32,861 nucleotides of DNA, taken from the NCBI GenBank assembly GCA_028695415.1, contig JAQVIY010000003.1:14271-47131 (forward strand). Reading direction: 5' to 3'. This DNA is from Minisyncoccota bacterium. GTDB lineage: Bacteria; Patescibacteriota; Minisyncoccia; Phycocordibacterales; Phycocordibacteraceae. Shown here piece by piece: positions 17,699 to 26,904 of this stretch. The translations under genes and the position numbers were made by a program. Each line of letters begins with the position of its first letter. Positions within the stretch are counted from its first letter, which is position 1. The notes beneath the pieces were generated by a model. It worked only from the letters and a program-made list of their open reading frames with translations. It was not told where the DNA came from and searched no databases.

Positions 17699-20119
17699 CT
17701 ATCGGCCGATTTTCTCTTCGAGTTCGGCGACTGCCTCAATGGTTTTCAGTACCGAATCAGGATTGAGCGACATACTCTCGATGCCTTCTTTGACGAGGAA
17801 CGCGGCGAAGTCGGGCAGGTCGGAAGGACCCTGGCCGCAGATGCCGATGTATTTTTTCTTCGCGACGCACTTGCGGATGACGCTCGAGATAAGCGCGCGC
17901 ACCGCCTCGTCGTTCTCATTGCTGATGTGCGTGACGATGCCGGAGTCGCGGTCGAGACCGAGCGTGAGCTGAGTGAGGTCGTTTGAGCCGATGGACATTC
18001 CATCGAAGAGATCAAGGAATTCTTCAGCGAGAAGTATATTCGACGGTATCTCGCACATCATGTAGACCGGTGTCGCTGTCTCTTTATTTTTCGCGAGTGA
18101 CGGTGCAACGAGTCCGTGCTTTGCCATCACGCCGAGCACACGCTCCGCCTCGGCGACAGTGCGGCAGAAGGGAATCATTGGAATAACGTTCGTGAGTCCC
18201 ATGTCTTTACGCACCTTCACGAGCGCGCGGCACTCAAGCACGAACGCATCTTTGAACTTCGGGTCGTAGTAGCGCGAGGCGCCGCGCCAGCCTATCATCG
18301 GATTCTCCTCTTTGGGCTCATACGTCTCGCCGCCGAGAAGCGTGCGGTACTCGTTCGTCTTGAAATCGGAGAAGCGTACGATAACCGGCCGCGGAGCGAA
18401 AGCGGCGCCTATCTTTGCGATGCCGTAGGCGAGATTGTCGACATAGAACTCGACGGGATCCTCCCATCCGGCTATCTTTTCATGGATAGCGGCGCGGATG
18501 TGAGGCTGCTGCTTCTTATAATTGAGAAGTGCGAGCGGGTGTATGCCGATGGTCGAGGCGATGATGAACTCCTCGCGTGCGAGCCCGACACCTCGTACCG
18601 GCAGAAACGAGGTCTCAAAGGCGATATCGGGCGACGCGACATTTACCATAATCTTCGTCCGCGTCTCGGGCAGTTTGCCGAGCGAATGTTCCTTTGTGGT
18701 TATTTTCGCCTTACCGGCGGTGACGATGCCGGCGCTGCCGGTCGTGTCGACGGTCACGAGCGAGCCGGTCTTCAAAACGCGCGTCGCGTTACCCGAGCCA
18801 ACGATAGCGGGGAGACCGAGCTCGCGCGAGACGATAGCGGCGTGGCTCGTGCGTCCGCCCTTGTCGGTTACGATGGCGCTCGCCATTTTCATGATGGGTT
18901 CCCAGTCAGGATCGGTCATCGTCGTGACGAGTACCTCGCCCTGTTTGAATTCCCGTATTTGCTTCGGGTTCACTATAAGATGCGTCTTGCCGGTTACGGC
19001 CTTGGAGCCGACCGAGATGCCGCGCACGAGCTCTTTGCCCGCACCGCTCACTTTGTATTCGATTATCTTCGAGAAGTCTCGTTCGGCCTGCACGGTCTCG
19101 GGGCGCGCCTGCACGATGTAGAGCTCGTCGGTCTCACCGTCCTTCGCCCACTCCATATCCATCGGTGTCCACTTCTTCGCGCGTTTCGTGTAGTGCTCTT
19201 CGATAAGGGCTGCCCATGATGCGAGCGTGATGACCTCGGCATCGGTAAGTACGAACTGTCTCGTGAGCGCTACGGGCGTCTTGATTACTTTGGTCTGTTG
19301 GACGTTGGTACGGCCGGTATCATAGATCATTTTCTTGTGATTCGTACCGAGCTTTTTCAGCAGGATAGGAGATTTCACTTTGCCGATACGCGACTTCGAG
19401 ACGAGGTACTCGTCCGGCGTGACGTGGCCCTGGACTATCATTTCGCCGAGACCGTAGGTCGCATTCACCACTACCACGTCGCGAAAACCGCTCTCCGTAT
19501 CGACCGAGAACATAACACCCGAAGAGGCTTTATCCGAACGAACCATCTTCTGCACGCCGACCGACAGCGCGACTTTCATGTGGTCGAACCCTTTATCGGC
19601 ACGATAGGAAATGGCGCGATCGGTGAAGAGGGAAGCCATCGTCCAGATGGTCGCGCGTATGACGCTCTCAGTGCCGCGAATGTTGAGATACGTCTCTTGT
19701 TCGCCTGCAAACGATGCGCCGGGCAGGTCTTCTGCGGTCGCGCTTGAGCGCACCGCGACGTCGACATTCTTGCCGTACTGCTTCTCCATCTTTGCATACG
19801 CATCGGCGATTTCTTTCTCCAAATCTTTCGGGAGATGCGTCGAGCGCATCTTTTCTCGCACGAGCTTTCCGCATCGTGCAAGCGCCTTCAGGTCTCTCGT
19901 GTTGAGCCCCTTGAGTGTTTTCTCTATAAAAAGATCGAGCCCTGTTTCTTTGAGGTAGTCGTAGTACGCTTCGGCGGTGACGCAAAATCCTTCGGGCACC
20001 CGCACGCCTTTCGGTACGAGCGACTGTATCATCTCACCCAGTGAGGCGTTCTTGCCGCCCACCTGACCGACGTCGTCCATGCCGATGCGGTTCATCCAGA
20101 GTATGTGGGCGTTTTTCAT
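17699..20119 (-). CDS. ppsA: Phosphoenolpyruvate synthase (pyruvate, water dikinase)
   Basis: VGGKNASLGEM, AVRSSATAEDLPGASFAGEQETYLN, VTDKGGRTSHAAIVSRELGLPAIVG, SIGSNDLTQLTLGLDRDSG, ICGQGPSD. Confidence 0.97.
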   Translation of the reverse strand: MKNAHILWMNRIGMDDVGQVGGKNASLGEMIQSLVPKGVRVPEGFCVTAEAYYDYLKETGLDLFIEKTLKGLNTRDLKALARCGKLVREKMRSTHLPKDLEKEIADAYAKMEKQYGKNVDVAVRSSATAEDLPGASFAGEQETYLNIRGTESVIRATIWTMASLFTDRAISYRADKGFDHMKVALSVGVQKMVRSDKASSGVMFSVDTESGFRDVVVVNATYGLGEMIVQGHVTPDEYLVSKSRIGKVKSPILLKKLGTNHKKMIYDTGRTNVQQTKVIKTPVALTRQFVLTDAEVITLASWAALIEEHYTKRAKKWTPMDMEWAKDGETDELYIVQARPETVQAERDFSKIIEYKVSGAGKELVRGISVGSKAVTGKTHLIVNPKQIREFKQGEVLVTTMTDPDWEPIMKMASAIVTDKGGRTSHAAIVSRELGLPAIVGSGNATRVLKTGSLVTVDTTGSAGIVTAGKAKITTKEHSLGKLPETRTKIMVNVASPDIAFETSFLPVRGVGLAREEFIIASTIGIHPLALLNYKKQQPHIRAAIHEKIAGWEDPVEFYVDNLAYGIAKIGAAFAPRPVIVRFSDFKTNEYRTLLGGETYEPKEENPMIGWRGASRYYDPKFKDAFVLECRALVKVRKDMGLTNVIPMIPFCRTVAEAERVLGVMAKHGLVAPSLAKNKETATPVYMMCEIPSNILLAEEFLDLFDGMSIGSNDLTQLTLGLDRDSGIVTHISNENDEAVRALISSVIRKCVAKKKYIGICGQGPSDLPDFAAFLVKEGIESMSLNPDSVLKTIEAVAELEEKIGR

Positions 20120-20124
20120 AATGA

Positions 20125-21417
20125 TTATTTCTTAAGAGCAATAATAAGGTCGGATATATTAGAACCAGTATAGCCGGTCACGAGCGCGTCGCCGCTTGAG
20201 GTGAAGAAATCATAGGCGCGGTAGCCATCAAGGTACTCCGGTATCGAGAGGCCCTTCGTAAGCGCGTGCTCGCGGGTTATCGCGTCAGCAATAGCTCCGG
20301 CATAGTTCGTATTGTCGTGTCCGTCGGAGGCGAAGGGCAGTACAAGTTCGTCATCGCGAATATCGGCAAGTATCGCGAGCGCCATCTCCTCATTGCGGCC
20401 TCCGGTGCCGTGCGTGGCCGGCAGGGTGACGGTGCTTTCGCCGGCGTAGAGAAACGCGGTCTTTGCCGGCTTCGTGTGCAGGTTCTCTACGATAGCGCGC
20501 CCGGTCTCGCGCGCCTCGCCGTCGAAGCGATCGTCGGCTATCAGGGCGGAATATCCCAGCTTCTCCGCCGCTTCTTTCATCGCGGCGAGCGCGTGCTGGC
20601 CCGAGAGGAGCAGGAAGTTCTGTACGCGTTCAAAATATTTCTGCTCCTTTGGCGTCTCGAGGAATTCAATATTCGCCGCCGCGACCACACCGTATTTCTC
20701 AAGTACGGCACGAGCGTCTTCGACGGTCGAGGTGTCGAGTACGGTGGGGCCTGATGCGATGACGGCGAGATCGTCTCCCGGTACGTCAGAGACGATGAAC
20801 GCAGCGACTTCGGCGGGGTATGCCGCTTTCGCGAGATTACCGCCGCGCGCTTGCGAGATGTGCTTGCGCACGATATTGATGTTGCTTATCGGCGCGCCGC
20901 GCGCGGTGAGCTCTTGGAACAGCGTGCTCTCGTCGAAGCAGGTCATCGACGCGGTGTGAAGACAGAGGAGTGTCGAACCGCCGCCCGAGATGAGCATGAT
21001 GACGAGATCGTCTTCGCGGCAGGTGGAGAGGAATTCGACGATGTGCTTGGTCGCGCTCTCGTTCACTTCGCTCGGGAGCGGGTGCGAGCCGACATACGTT
21101 TCGATAATCGAGGGCATCGCGCCCTCGATAGGGGACACATCGAGCGCGACGCCGCCGGTGAGCCGGCCATCGAGCACTTGTTCGACGGCTCCGGCGGCGG
21201 CAAAAGCGCACTTGCCGACGCCGACGAAGAAGATGCGCCGCTCTTTGATAGGGTACGTCCTCTCTCCAATATGAAGCGTGTCGTTTTCTATCCGCAGGTT
21301 GCGCGCAATGGCGGCGCGCACGTCGATAGCCTCATATCCCGCCTCTGCGATAGTAAGCGCATCACGGCGCAGGTCGGTCGTGGCGAGCGCCTCGAAGTTC
21401 TGAATCTCTTGGTTCAT
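20125..21417 (-). CDS. Glycerate 2-kinase, GckA/MOFRL type
   Basis: VGVGKCAFAAAGAVEQVL, GSHPLPSE, LISGGGSTLLC, RGGNLAKAAYPAEVAAFIVSDVPGDDLAVIASGPTV, GTGGRNEEMALA, FASDGHDNTNYAGAIAD. Confidence 0.92.
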   Translation of the reverse strand: MNQEIQNFEALATTDLRRDALTIAEAGYEAIDVRAAIARNLRIENDTLHIGERTYPIKERRIFFVGVGKCAFAAAGAVEQVLDGRLTGGVALDVSPIEGAMPSIIETYVGSHPLPSEVNESATKHIVEFLSTCREDDLVIMLISGGGSTLLCLHTASMTCFDESTLFQELTARGAPISNINIVRKHISQARGGNLAKAAYPAEVAAFIVSDVPGDDLAVIASGPTVLDTSTVEDARAVLEKYGVVAAANIEFLETPKEQKYFERVQNFLLLSGQHALAAMKEAAEKLGYSALIADDRFDGEARETGRAIVENLHTKPAKTAFLYAGESTVTLPATHGTGGRNEEMALAILADIRDDELVLPFASDGHDNTNYAGAIADAITREHALTKGLSIPEYLDGYRAYDFFTSSGDALVTGYTGSNISDLIIALKK

Positions 21418-21425
21418 GGATGTGC

Positions 21426-21965
21426 TTATGATCGGCGGTGCAAAGGACAGTGCCGTTTCAGATAGGGCATCGCGTAGCGATCGAGTCCCCAATGTCCGGC
21501 AACGCGATGGGCGAGCATGATGCTAAGCGCGAGCACGAGCAAGATAGGGTTCACGCTCACGGAACCGGCAAGTAAGAAGTTGAGATTCATAAAGAAACCG
21601 AAGAAGGCTGCAACGCCGGTGAAGAGTCCGACGATAAGCCCGAGGCCTATCGCTATCTCACCGAGCGTGACGGCGTTTGACCAGCCGACCAAGTGGGGCA
21701 TCACTGTGCTTTGGAGGAACGACGCGTACCACGATTGCACGTCGGGGTGTGCGCCGACCGTCTTGCCAAGGGCACCCTGCACGAATCCTTGGAGTGCGGC
21801 TCCGGCATTGCTGCCAAACCACGCGGGATTGACGAGCTTCTCATAGCCCACCATGAGCCATTCGTAGCCAAGGTAGAGGCGGACAACAAACCACAAGGGC
21901 GCACTTGCGGTGTTTACCGTGAGGAAACGAGTAAGGGCAGATTGTTCTATTTGATAGGTGGTCAT
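21426..21965 (-). CDS. DoxX-like membrane protein
   Basis: WFVVRLYLGYEWLMVGYEKLVNPAWF; four hydrophobic segments; GEIAIGLGLIVGLFTGVAAFFG. Confidence 0.8.
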   Translation of the reverse strand: MTTYQIEQSALTRFLTVNTASAPLWFVVRLYLGYEWLMVGYEKLVNPAWFGSNAGAALQGFVQGALGKTVGAHPDVQSWYASFLQSTVMPHLVGWSNAVTLGEIAIGLGLIVGLFTGVAAFFGFFMNLNFLLAGSVSVNPILLVLALSIMLAHRVAGHWGLDRYAMPYLKRHCPLHRRS

Positions 21966-21975
21966 ACTCCTATTC

Positions 21976-21992
21976 TAGGGCATACAGCCCTA
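21976..21992. promoter_or_regulatory. Inverted repeat in the doxX/apbE divergent promoter
   Basis: TAGGGC-ataca-GCCCTA between divergent starts only about 50 bp apart. Confidence 0.45.
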
Positions 21993-22015
21993 CGGAAAAA
22001 TATCGGGTGGGGAGT

Positions 22016-22810
22016 ATGATGAGGCGTATGAAAGACACGCGGATAGGAATGGGTATGCCCATCGAGATAGAAATCGTGGGCCCTACTTCGCTAAAGCTAC
22101 GAAGGGCAAGCGAGGATGCTTTTGAATATCTAATGAAAGTGGAGGCGCGATTCAGTGTATATAAAGAAGACAGCGAGATATCGCGTATCAACCGCGCCGC
22201 GCCCTTCGTAGCTTCAAGCGGAGAATGGGGCGAATTATCGCTTACTGATGCAAGCGCGGAAATGAAAGAGGTTTTTGCAATCGGCGAGAAAACGAAGAAG
22301 GAGACACGTGGGTATTTCGATATACGCCGCCCCGATGGGAGCATTGATCCCTCCGGCGTCGTAAAGGGGTGGGCGATACGCAATACCGCCGCGCGGGTAC
22401 GCGCGGCGGGGCACGAGAACTATATGGTGAATGCAGGCGGCGACATCGCGATGAATGGAAAGAATGCAGAAGGCGAAGAATGGAATGTTGGCATCAGGAA
22501 CCCGTTCAATATCCACGAGATTGTGAAGGTCGTATATCCGCGGGGGAAGGGTATCGCGACTTCAGGCTCCTACATTCGCGGCGACCATATCTATAACCCG
22601 CACGAGCCGGAGGAAAAGATACGGAACATCGTGAGCGTCACGGTCATCGGTCCCGATGTGCTCGAAGCTGACCTTATCGCGACGGCGGCTTTCGCGATGG
22701 GGACGAGCGGCGTTGCCTTTATCGAGTCGCTCTCCGGCTTCGAGGGCTACGCCATCGATACAAACGGCATCGCCACCTTCACGAGCGGTTTTGGTGAATA
22801 TTTGAAATGA
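22016..22810 (+). CDS. apbE: FAD:protein FMN transferase (ApbE)
   Basis: GMPIEIEIVGP, EARFSVYKEDSEISRINRA, GYFDIRRPDGSIDPSGVVKGWAI, NYMVNAGGDIAMNG, DHIYNPHEPE, DLIATAAFAMG. Exact start uncertain (22016 or 22028). Confidence 0.92.
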   Translation: MMRRMKDTRIGMGMPIEIEIVGPTSLKLRRASEDAFEYLMKVEARFSVYKEDSEISRINRAAPFVASSGEWGELSLTDASAEMKEVFAIGEKTKKETRGYFDIRRPDGSIDPSGVVKGWAIRNTAARVRAAGHENYMVNAGGDIAMNGKNAEGEEWNVGIRNPFNIHEIVKVVYPRGKGIATSGSYIRGDHIYNPHEPEEKIRNIVSVTVIGPDVLEADLIATAAFAMGTSGVAFIESLSGFEGYAIDTNGIATFTSGFGEYLK

Positions 22811-22869
22811 AAAACCGGAACGACGTGCTTGTAATTATCTACAGCCGGTGTCATGCTTGACTATATTTC

Positions 22870-23787
22870 ATGAATCACTGGTTCTTATTGGCGACGATGG
22901 CTCCGCTCTTATGGGCGGCCTGCAACCACATCGACAAGATTCTCCTCGAGAAGTATTTCAAGGAGGGGGGTGTCGGTGCGGTGCTTATCGTTTCGGCGCT
23001 TGCATCGAGTCTTGCGATACCGTTCCTGTATCTCGCCAACCCGGCAGTTCTTGAAGTGGATTCAGGGAACTTCGACATCATCATCGTCACTGCGATACTC
23101 GATATTGTTGTTCTCTGGGCGTATTTGAACGCCGTCCAGAAGGACGACCCTTCGCGAGTCGTGGTCTACTATCAACTCCTTCCGGTGCTCGGCATCGGGA
23201 CAGGTTGGCTCTTCCTCGGGGAGACCATAACCGGTCACCAGTTGATTGCGATGGCAATCGTACTCCTCGGTACCACAATTCTTTCCTTCGATGAGGCAGG
23301 GGGGGTCGTGAGCTTCAAGTGGAGGACAGTCGGGTACATGCTTCTCGCGGTCTCTGCCTGGGCGATGGAGCTCGCGATATTCAAGGCCATAGCGATCGAA
23401 GAAGACCCGTGGCGAACACTCTTCTGGAAGCATGTGGTTCTGGTGACTCTGGGCGTTCTCATGTATGCCCTGATCTCCAAGTACCGCAAGAGCTTCCTTG
23501 CCGTCATGCGGGAGAACTCCACGGTTGCGCTCGGGCTAGCCGTCTCGAACGAAGTGTTGTACATGACCGGAACGATCTTGTATGGACTTGCGGCGATGTC
23601 TGCTCCGGTCGCGCTGGTGCTTCTCACGGAAACCTTCCAATCGGTCTTCGTGCTTATCATTGCGGTCGCTCTCGCTTGGTTCCTCCCGCAGTTCGCGACA
23701 GAGAATGTTGAGATACGGCATCTCGCGAGGAAAGCGGTCGCTATTGGTATTACGGGGCTCGGCACCTACCTCCTTCTCGTGGCCTGA
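22870..23787 (+). CDS. EamA/DMT-family transporter
   Basis: About 10 hydrophobic segments in two EamA-like halves; QLLPVLGIGTGWLFLGETITGHQLIAMAIVLLGTTIL. Confidence 0.85.
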   Translation: MNHWFLLATMAPLLWAACNHIDKILLEKYFKEGGVGAVLIVSALASSLAIPFLYLANPAVLEVDSGNFDIIIVTAILDIVVLWAYLNAVQKDDPSRVVVYYQLLPVLGIGTGWLFLGETITGHQLIAMAIVLLGTTILSFDEAGGVVSFKWRTVGYMLLAVSAWAMELAIFKAIAIEEDPWRTLFWKHVVLVTLGVLMYALISKYRKSFLAVMRENSTVALGLAVSNEVLYMTGTILYGLAAMSAPVALVLLTETFQSVFVLIIAVALAWFLPQFATENVEIRHLARKAVAIGITGLGTYLLLVA

Positions 23788-23899
23788 ATAAATAAGCTCA
23801 ATTTGCAACTTTGCACGGTCTCTCGCGGGGCCATGCTTTCTTTTTCCATCTTGGCAGTAGGCCAGAGCCTCTTATTTTTATGCTACCATTCCATCCTAT

Positions 23900-24778
23900 A
23901 TGAGCGTTTCGCGCGGGACTCATCAGAAGCCCTCCCTGTTCCATTCGGTCTCGAGGTCAGTTTCCTCTCTTTTCCACCGGAGGAGCGCGCGAGATGACGC
24001 CTCCGATATGACCCTCGCTCCGTTTGAAGCGATAGCAGAGCTCGAACGGCGGCAGAAAGATCCGGAAATAAAGAAAAAAGTGGAGAAATATTTAGCCGGA
24101 GACATCCCAGAGTATTTCAAAGACGGCCCAATCCTCTGTTTAGCGCGTCACATCATCACTCCCAACTTCGAGACTCTAAGGTTCGTACACTTGACGTGGC
24201 AGTTAGGGATGAAGCCCGTGATAACCCAAGATTCGAAAGGAATGTTCGTCCCGTTCAATCAGGTGAAGAAAGCGCTTTGTAAACTCCCCGTTTGTCGCCG
24301 GCTCTCGCAGAAAAAAGGAACATTGCATGAGCACTACGAGAACGTGACGATAGTCGATTTCAATAAGGCAGACGGCAAACCATTTTCAGAGATTGAGACG
24401 CTTTGGGGGGAGAAACTGACAGATTTTCATATGCGGTTATTTTCAGAATTTATAGACAAAGAGATTGATCTGCCGGACGATGCGGCGTGGATAGATCGGC
24501 ACCATCGCGATAATTTATTAGAACACTACAAGCATCTGCTCGCCCTTTTTGTCGCGCACGGCATCTTTTTTGAGAATTACGATATGAACGATCCGCACGA
24601 GGTCCACTTTGTGCGGCACATTCTGCGCCCCGCCTTCCGCTTCGTGGAGAAGAAGTTCGGCTATCGCCCGCTCATCGTGCAGGTATTCCCGACAAGCTTC
24701 GAGAGCACCCGCTTCTGGATCAGTTATCCAAAAAGAGTTCTCGATATTGTTCGAGAGAGCATGCACAAACAGGGTTGA
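23900..24778 (+). CDS. Hypothetical protein, 292 aa
   Basis: Long ORF, no recognised family; a later start near 24009 is possible. Confidence 0.7.
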   Translation: MSVSRGTHQKPSLFHSVSRSVSSLFHRRSARDDASDMTLAPFEAIAELERRQKDPEIKKKVEKYLAGDIPEYFKDGPILCLARHIITPNFETLRFVHLTWQLGMKPVITQDSKGMFVPFNQVKKALCKLPVCRRLSQKKGTLHEHYENVTIVDFNKADGKPFSEIETLWGEKLTDFHMRLFSEFIDKEIDLPDDAAWIDRHHRDNLLEHYKHLLALFVAHGIFFENYDMNDPHEVHFVRHILRPAFRFVEKKFGYRPLIVQVFPTSFESTRFWISYPKRVLDIVRESMHKQG

Positions 24779-24828
24779 TTGAGGGTGGTCTAATCGAGCC
24801 TCTGATATACTACGGATAATCACTTGCC

Positions 24829-25194
24829 ATGAGATTGAGTAACAACATCCTTGTCTCCATCCTTGTCCTGCTCATCGGATTCTGTTTGGGATATGCGTAT
24901 TTTCGGTTCATGATCGTCCGGGACTACATGGTTGCGTACGAGGGGGAGTGCGACCCTGCCGCGCAGAGCTGCTTTGTTGGGTGCGACGATAGTGCGTGTA
25001 CGAGCGAGTACTATTATGCCAAGGTGCAGAAATACGCGGTGCACCTGCAGGCCGAGTGTGGTCCCGACATAACTAACTGCGACGCGGCGAGTGTTTGCCT
25101 CCCCGAAGATGAGGGGAAGTGTCTTATTACATACTGTGATTCGGAGCTTGATGGGGTTACCTGTACAGAAACCGCAGCCCAAAGTACCCCATGA
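24829..25194 (+). CDS. Cys-rich single-TM hypothetical protein
   Basis: N-terminal TM then about 10 Cys; TATACT-like -10 upstream; stop overlaps next ATG (ATGA). Confidence 0.75.
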   Translation: MRLSNNILVSILVLLIGFCLGYAYFRFMIVRDYMVAYEGECDPAAQSCFVGCDDSACTSEYYYAKVQKYAVHLQAECGPDITNCDAASVCLPEDEGKCLITYCDSELDGVTCTETAAQSTP

Positions 25195-26834
25195 TCTGCA
25201 ACTTTTTCGTAGAACCATCCTATTTTCTATTCGCTCCCGATATACCGGGACTCCTCTACTATTCTCACATACCGACAGCTATAATCGCGCTCCTGGTCGG
25301 CGGGTTCGTCTTCCTAAAGGGTAGACAGTTCTTGCTGAATCGGCTCTTGCTCGTTATTGCCATCTGCTTCGCGCTCTGGACATTCACGAATCTAGTTCTG
25401 TGGACGAATATTCATAGTGATTTCTTGCTTTTTATATGGACCGGCTATGTCGTGCTCTTCAGTTTCATTTCAATATCTTCTGTCTACTTCGTGTATGTAT
25501 TCCTCGAAGGGAAGGACGTGTCGTTGTGGCTCAAGGGCGTTTTCCTCGCACTCCTTACGCCAGTTCTTGTTTTGGCTCCGACATATATAAATCTCGGCGG
25601 ATTCAATATAACAAGTTGCGATGCTTTCGAGTTCGAGGGTTTCGCGTACAAGTTTTACTATATTGCGCTTGCGGTGCTAGCGATGATTTGGATCCTCGTT
25701 CTTCTCATCAAGAAATACCGGGCGATCTCGGGCGATTTTCGTAAACAGATTGTGCTTATGGGAATCGGGATTGAGTTTTTCCTCTTCTCATTCTTTACGA
25801 TCACTTCTGTGGCGAGCTACCTCACGGACATCGGTGTTTTGTCTGACTCGAGACTCGAGTTTTACGGTCTCTTCGGGATGACCGTGTTCATGGTATTCAT
25901 CGGGATCCTCATGGTTCGATTCAAAATCTTCCATGTCGGCCTCATTGCCTCTCAGGCACTCGTTGTCGCGCTTGTCATTCTTGTAGGATCGCAATTCACG
26001 TATGTGAATACGACGACGGGTGTCATCCTTACCGCGGTAACCCTTTTGTTTACAGGACTCGTAGGCATCTTGTTGATGAAGAGCGCGAGGAAAGAGATTG
26101 AACAGCGCGAGAAGATAGAGAAGCTCGCGGGAGAGCTCGCGGCGACCAACGAGCGCCAGGAGACGCTGATCCACTTCATCGGGCACGAGGTCAAGGGATT
26201 CCTCACCAAGGCGGCGGGCTCCTTCGCCTCGCTCGCCGAGGGCGACTTCGCGCCCCTTCCCGAGGCGTTGAAGCCTTTTGTCGGGCAGGCGCTTGCCGAG
26301 ACGCGAGGCGGCGTCGACTCGGTGTCGAATATCCTGAAGGCTTCGAATCTGAAGAAAGGGACGGTGACCTACACTAAAGAGCCCTTCGATATGAAGGCGC
26401 TCGTGACAGAAGCGGTCGGTCGGGCGAAGCTGACCGCAGAGCAGAAGGGGCTTACGATACGTTTCGCTGCTGATGACGCCTCGTATCAGATGACCGGCGA
26501 TAAGGCACAAATCAATGATCACGTGCTGCGCAACCTTATCGACAACGCAATCAACTATACCCCCTCTGGTTCAATCGAGGTTTCGCTCAAGCGGCAAGGG
26601 ACGCGGATCATCTTCGCGGTCAAGGATTCGGGTGTCGGCATCACCGAAGAAGATAAGAAACGTCTCTTCACCGAGGGCGGTCATGGCGCGGATTCGCAGA
26701 AGATCAATGTGCACTCGACCGGCTACGGGCTCTATATCGCGAAGCAGATCGTCGAGGCGCACGGCGGCACCATCCGCGCCGAAAGCGAAGGAGCGGGGAA
26801 GGGCTCGACCTTTATCGTGGAGCTGCCAGTTTGA
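25191..26834 (+). CDS. Sensor histidine kinase with N-terminal 7TM-like region
   Basis: H-box LIHFIGHEVKGF, N-box HVLRNLIDNAINYTPSG, DSGVGITEEDKKRLF, STGYGLYIAKQIVEAHGG. Confidence 0.92.
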   Translation: MICNFFVEPSYFLFAPDIPGLLYYSHIPTAIIALLVGGFVFLKGRQFLLNRLLLVIAICFALWTFTNLVLWTNIHSDFLLFIWTGYVVLFSFISISSVYFVYVFLEGKDVSLWLKGVFLALLTPVLVLAPTYINLGGFNITSCDAFEFEGFAYKFYYIALAVLAMIWILVLLIKKYRAISGDFRKQIVLMGIGIEFFLFSFFTITSVASYLTDIGVLSDSRLEFYGLFGMTVFMVFIGILMVRFKIFHVGLIASQALVVALVILVGSQFTYVNTTTGVILTAVTLLFTGLVGILLMKSARKEIEQREKIEKLAGELAATNERQETLIHFIGHEVKGFLTKAAGSFASLAEGDFAPLPEALKPFVGQALAETRGGVDSVSNILKASNLKKGTVTYTKEPFDMKALVTEAVGRAKLTAEQKGLTIRFAADDASYQMTGDKAQINDHVLRNLIDNAINYTPSGSIEVSLKRQGTRIIFAVKDSGVGITEEDKKRLFTEGGHGADSQKINVHSTGYGLYIAKQIVEAHGGTIRAESEGAGKGSTFIVELPV

Positions 26835-26869
26835 GGTTGGGCTGATATATCCATCGTCGACTCCATAAC

Positions 26870-26898
26870 ACAAAACACGCCTCATCGGCGTGTTTTGT
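26870..26898. terminator. Bidirectional terminator hairpin between histidine kinase and tRNA-Asp
   Basis: ACAAAACACGCC-tcatc-GGCGTGTTTTGT. Confidence 0.8.
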
Positions 26899-26904
26899 TG
26901 ACTG

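Noticed and set aside
18116-19219. 367-aa plus-strand ORF opposite ppsA
   Set aside because: Antisense shadow of a strongly supported PEP synthase.
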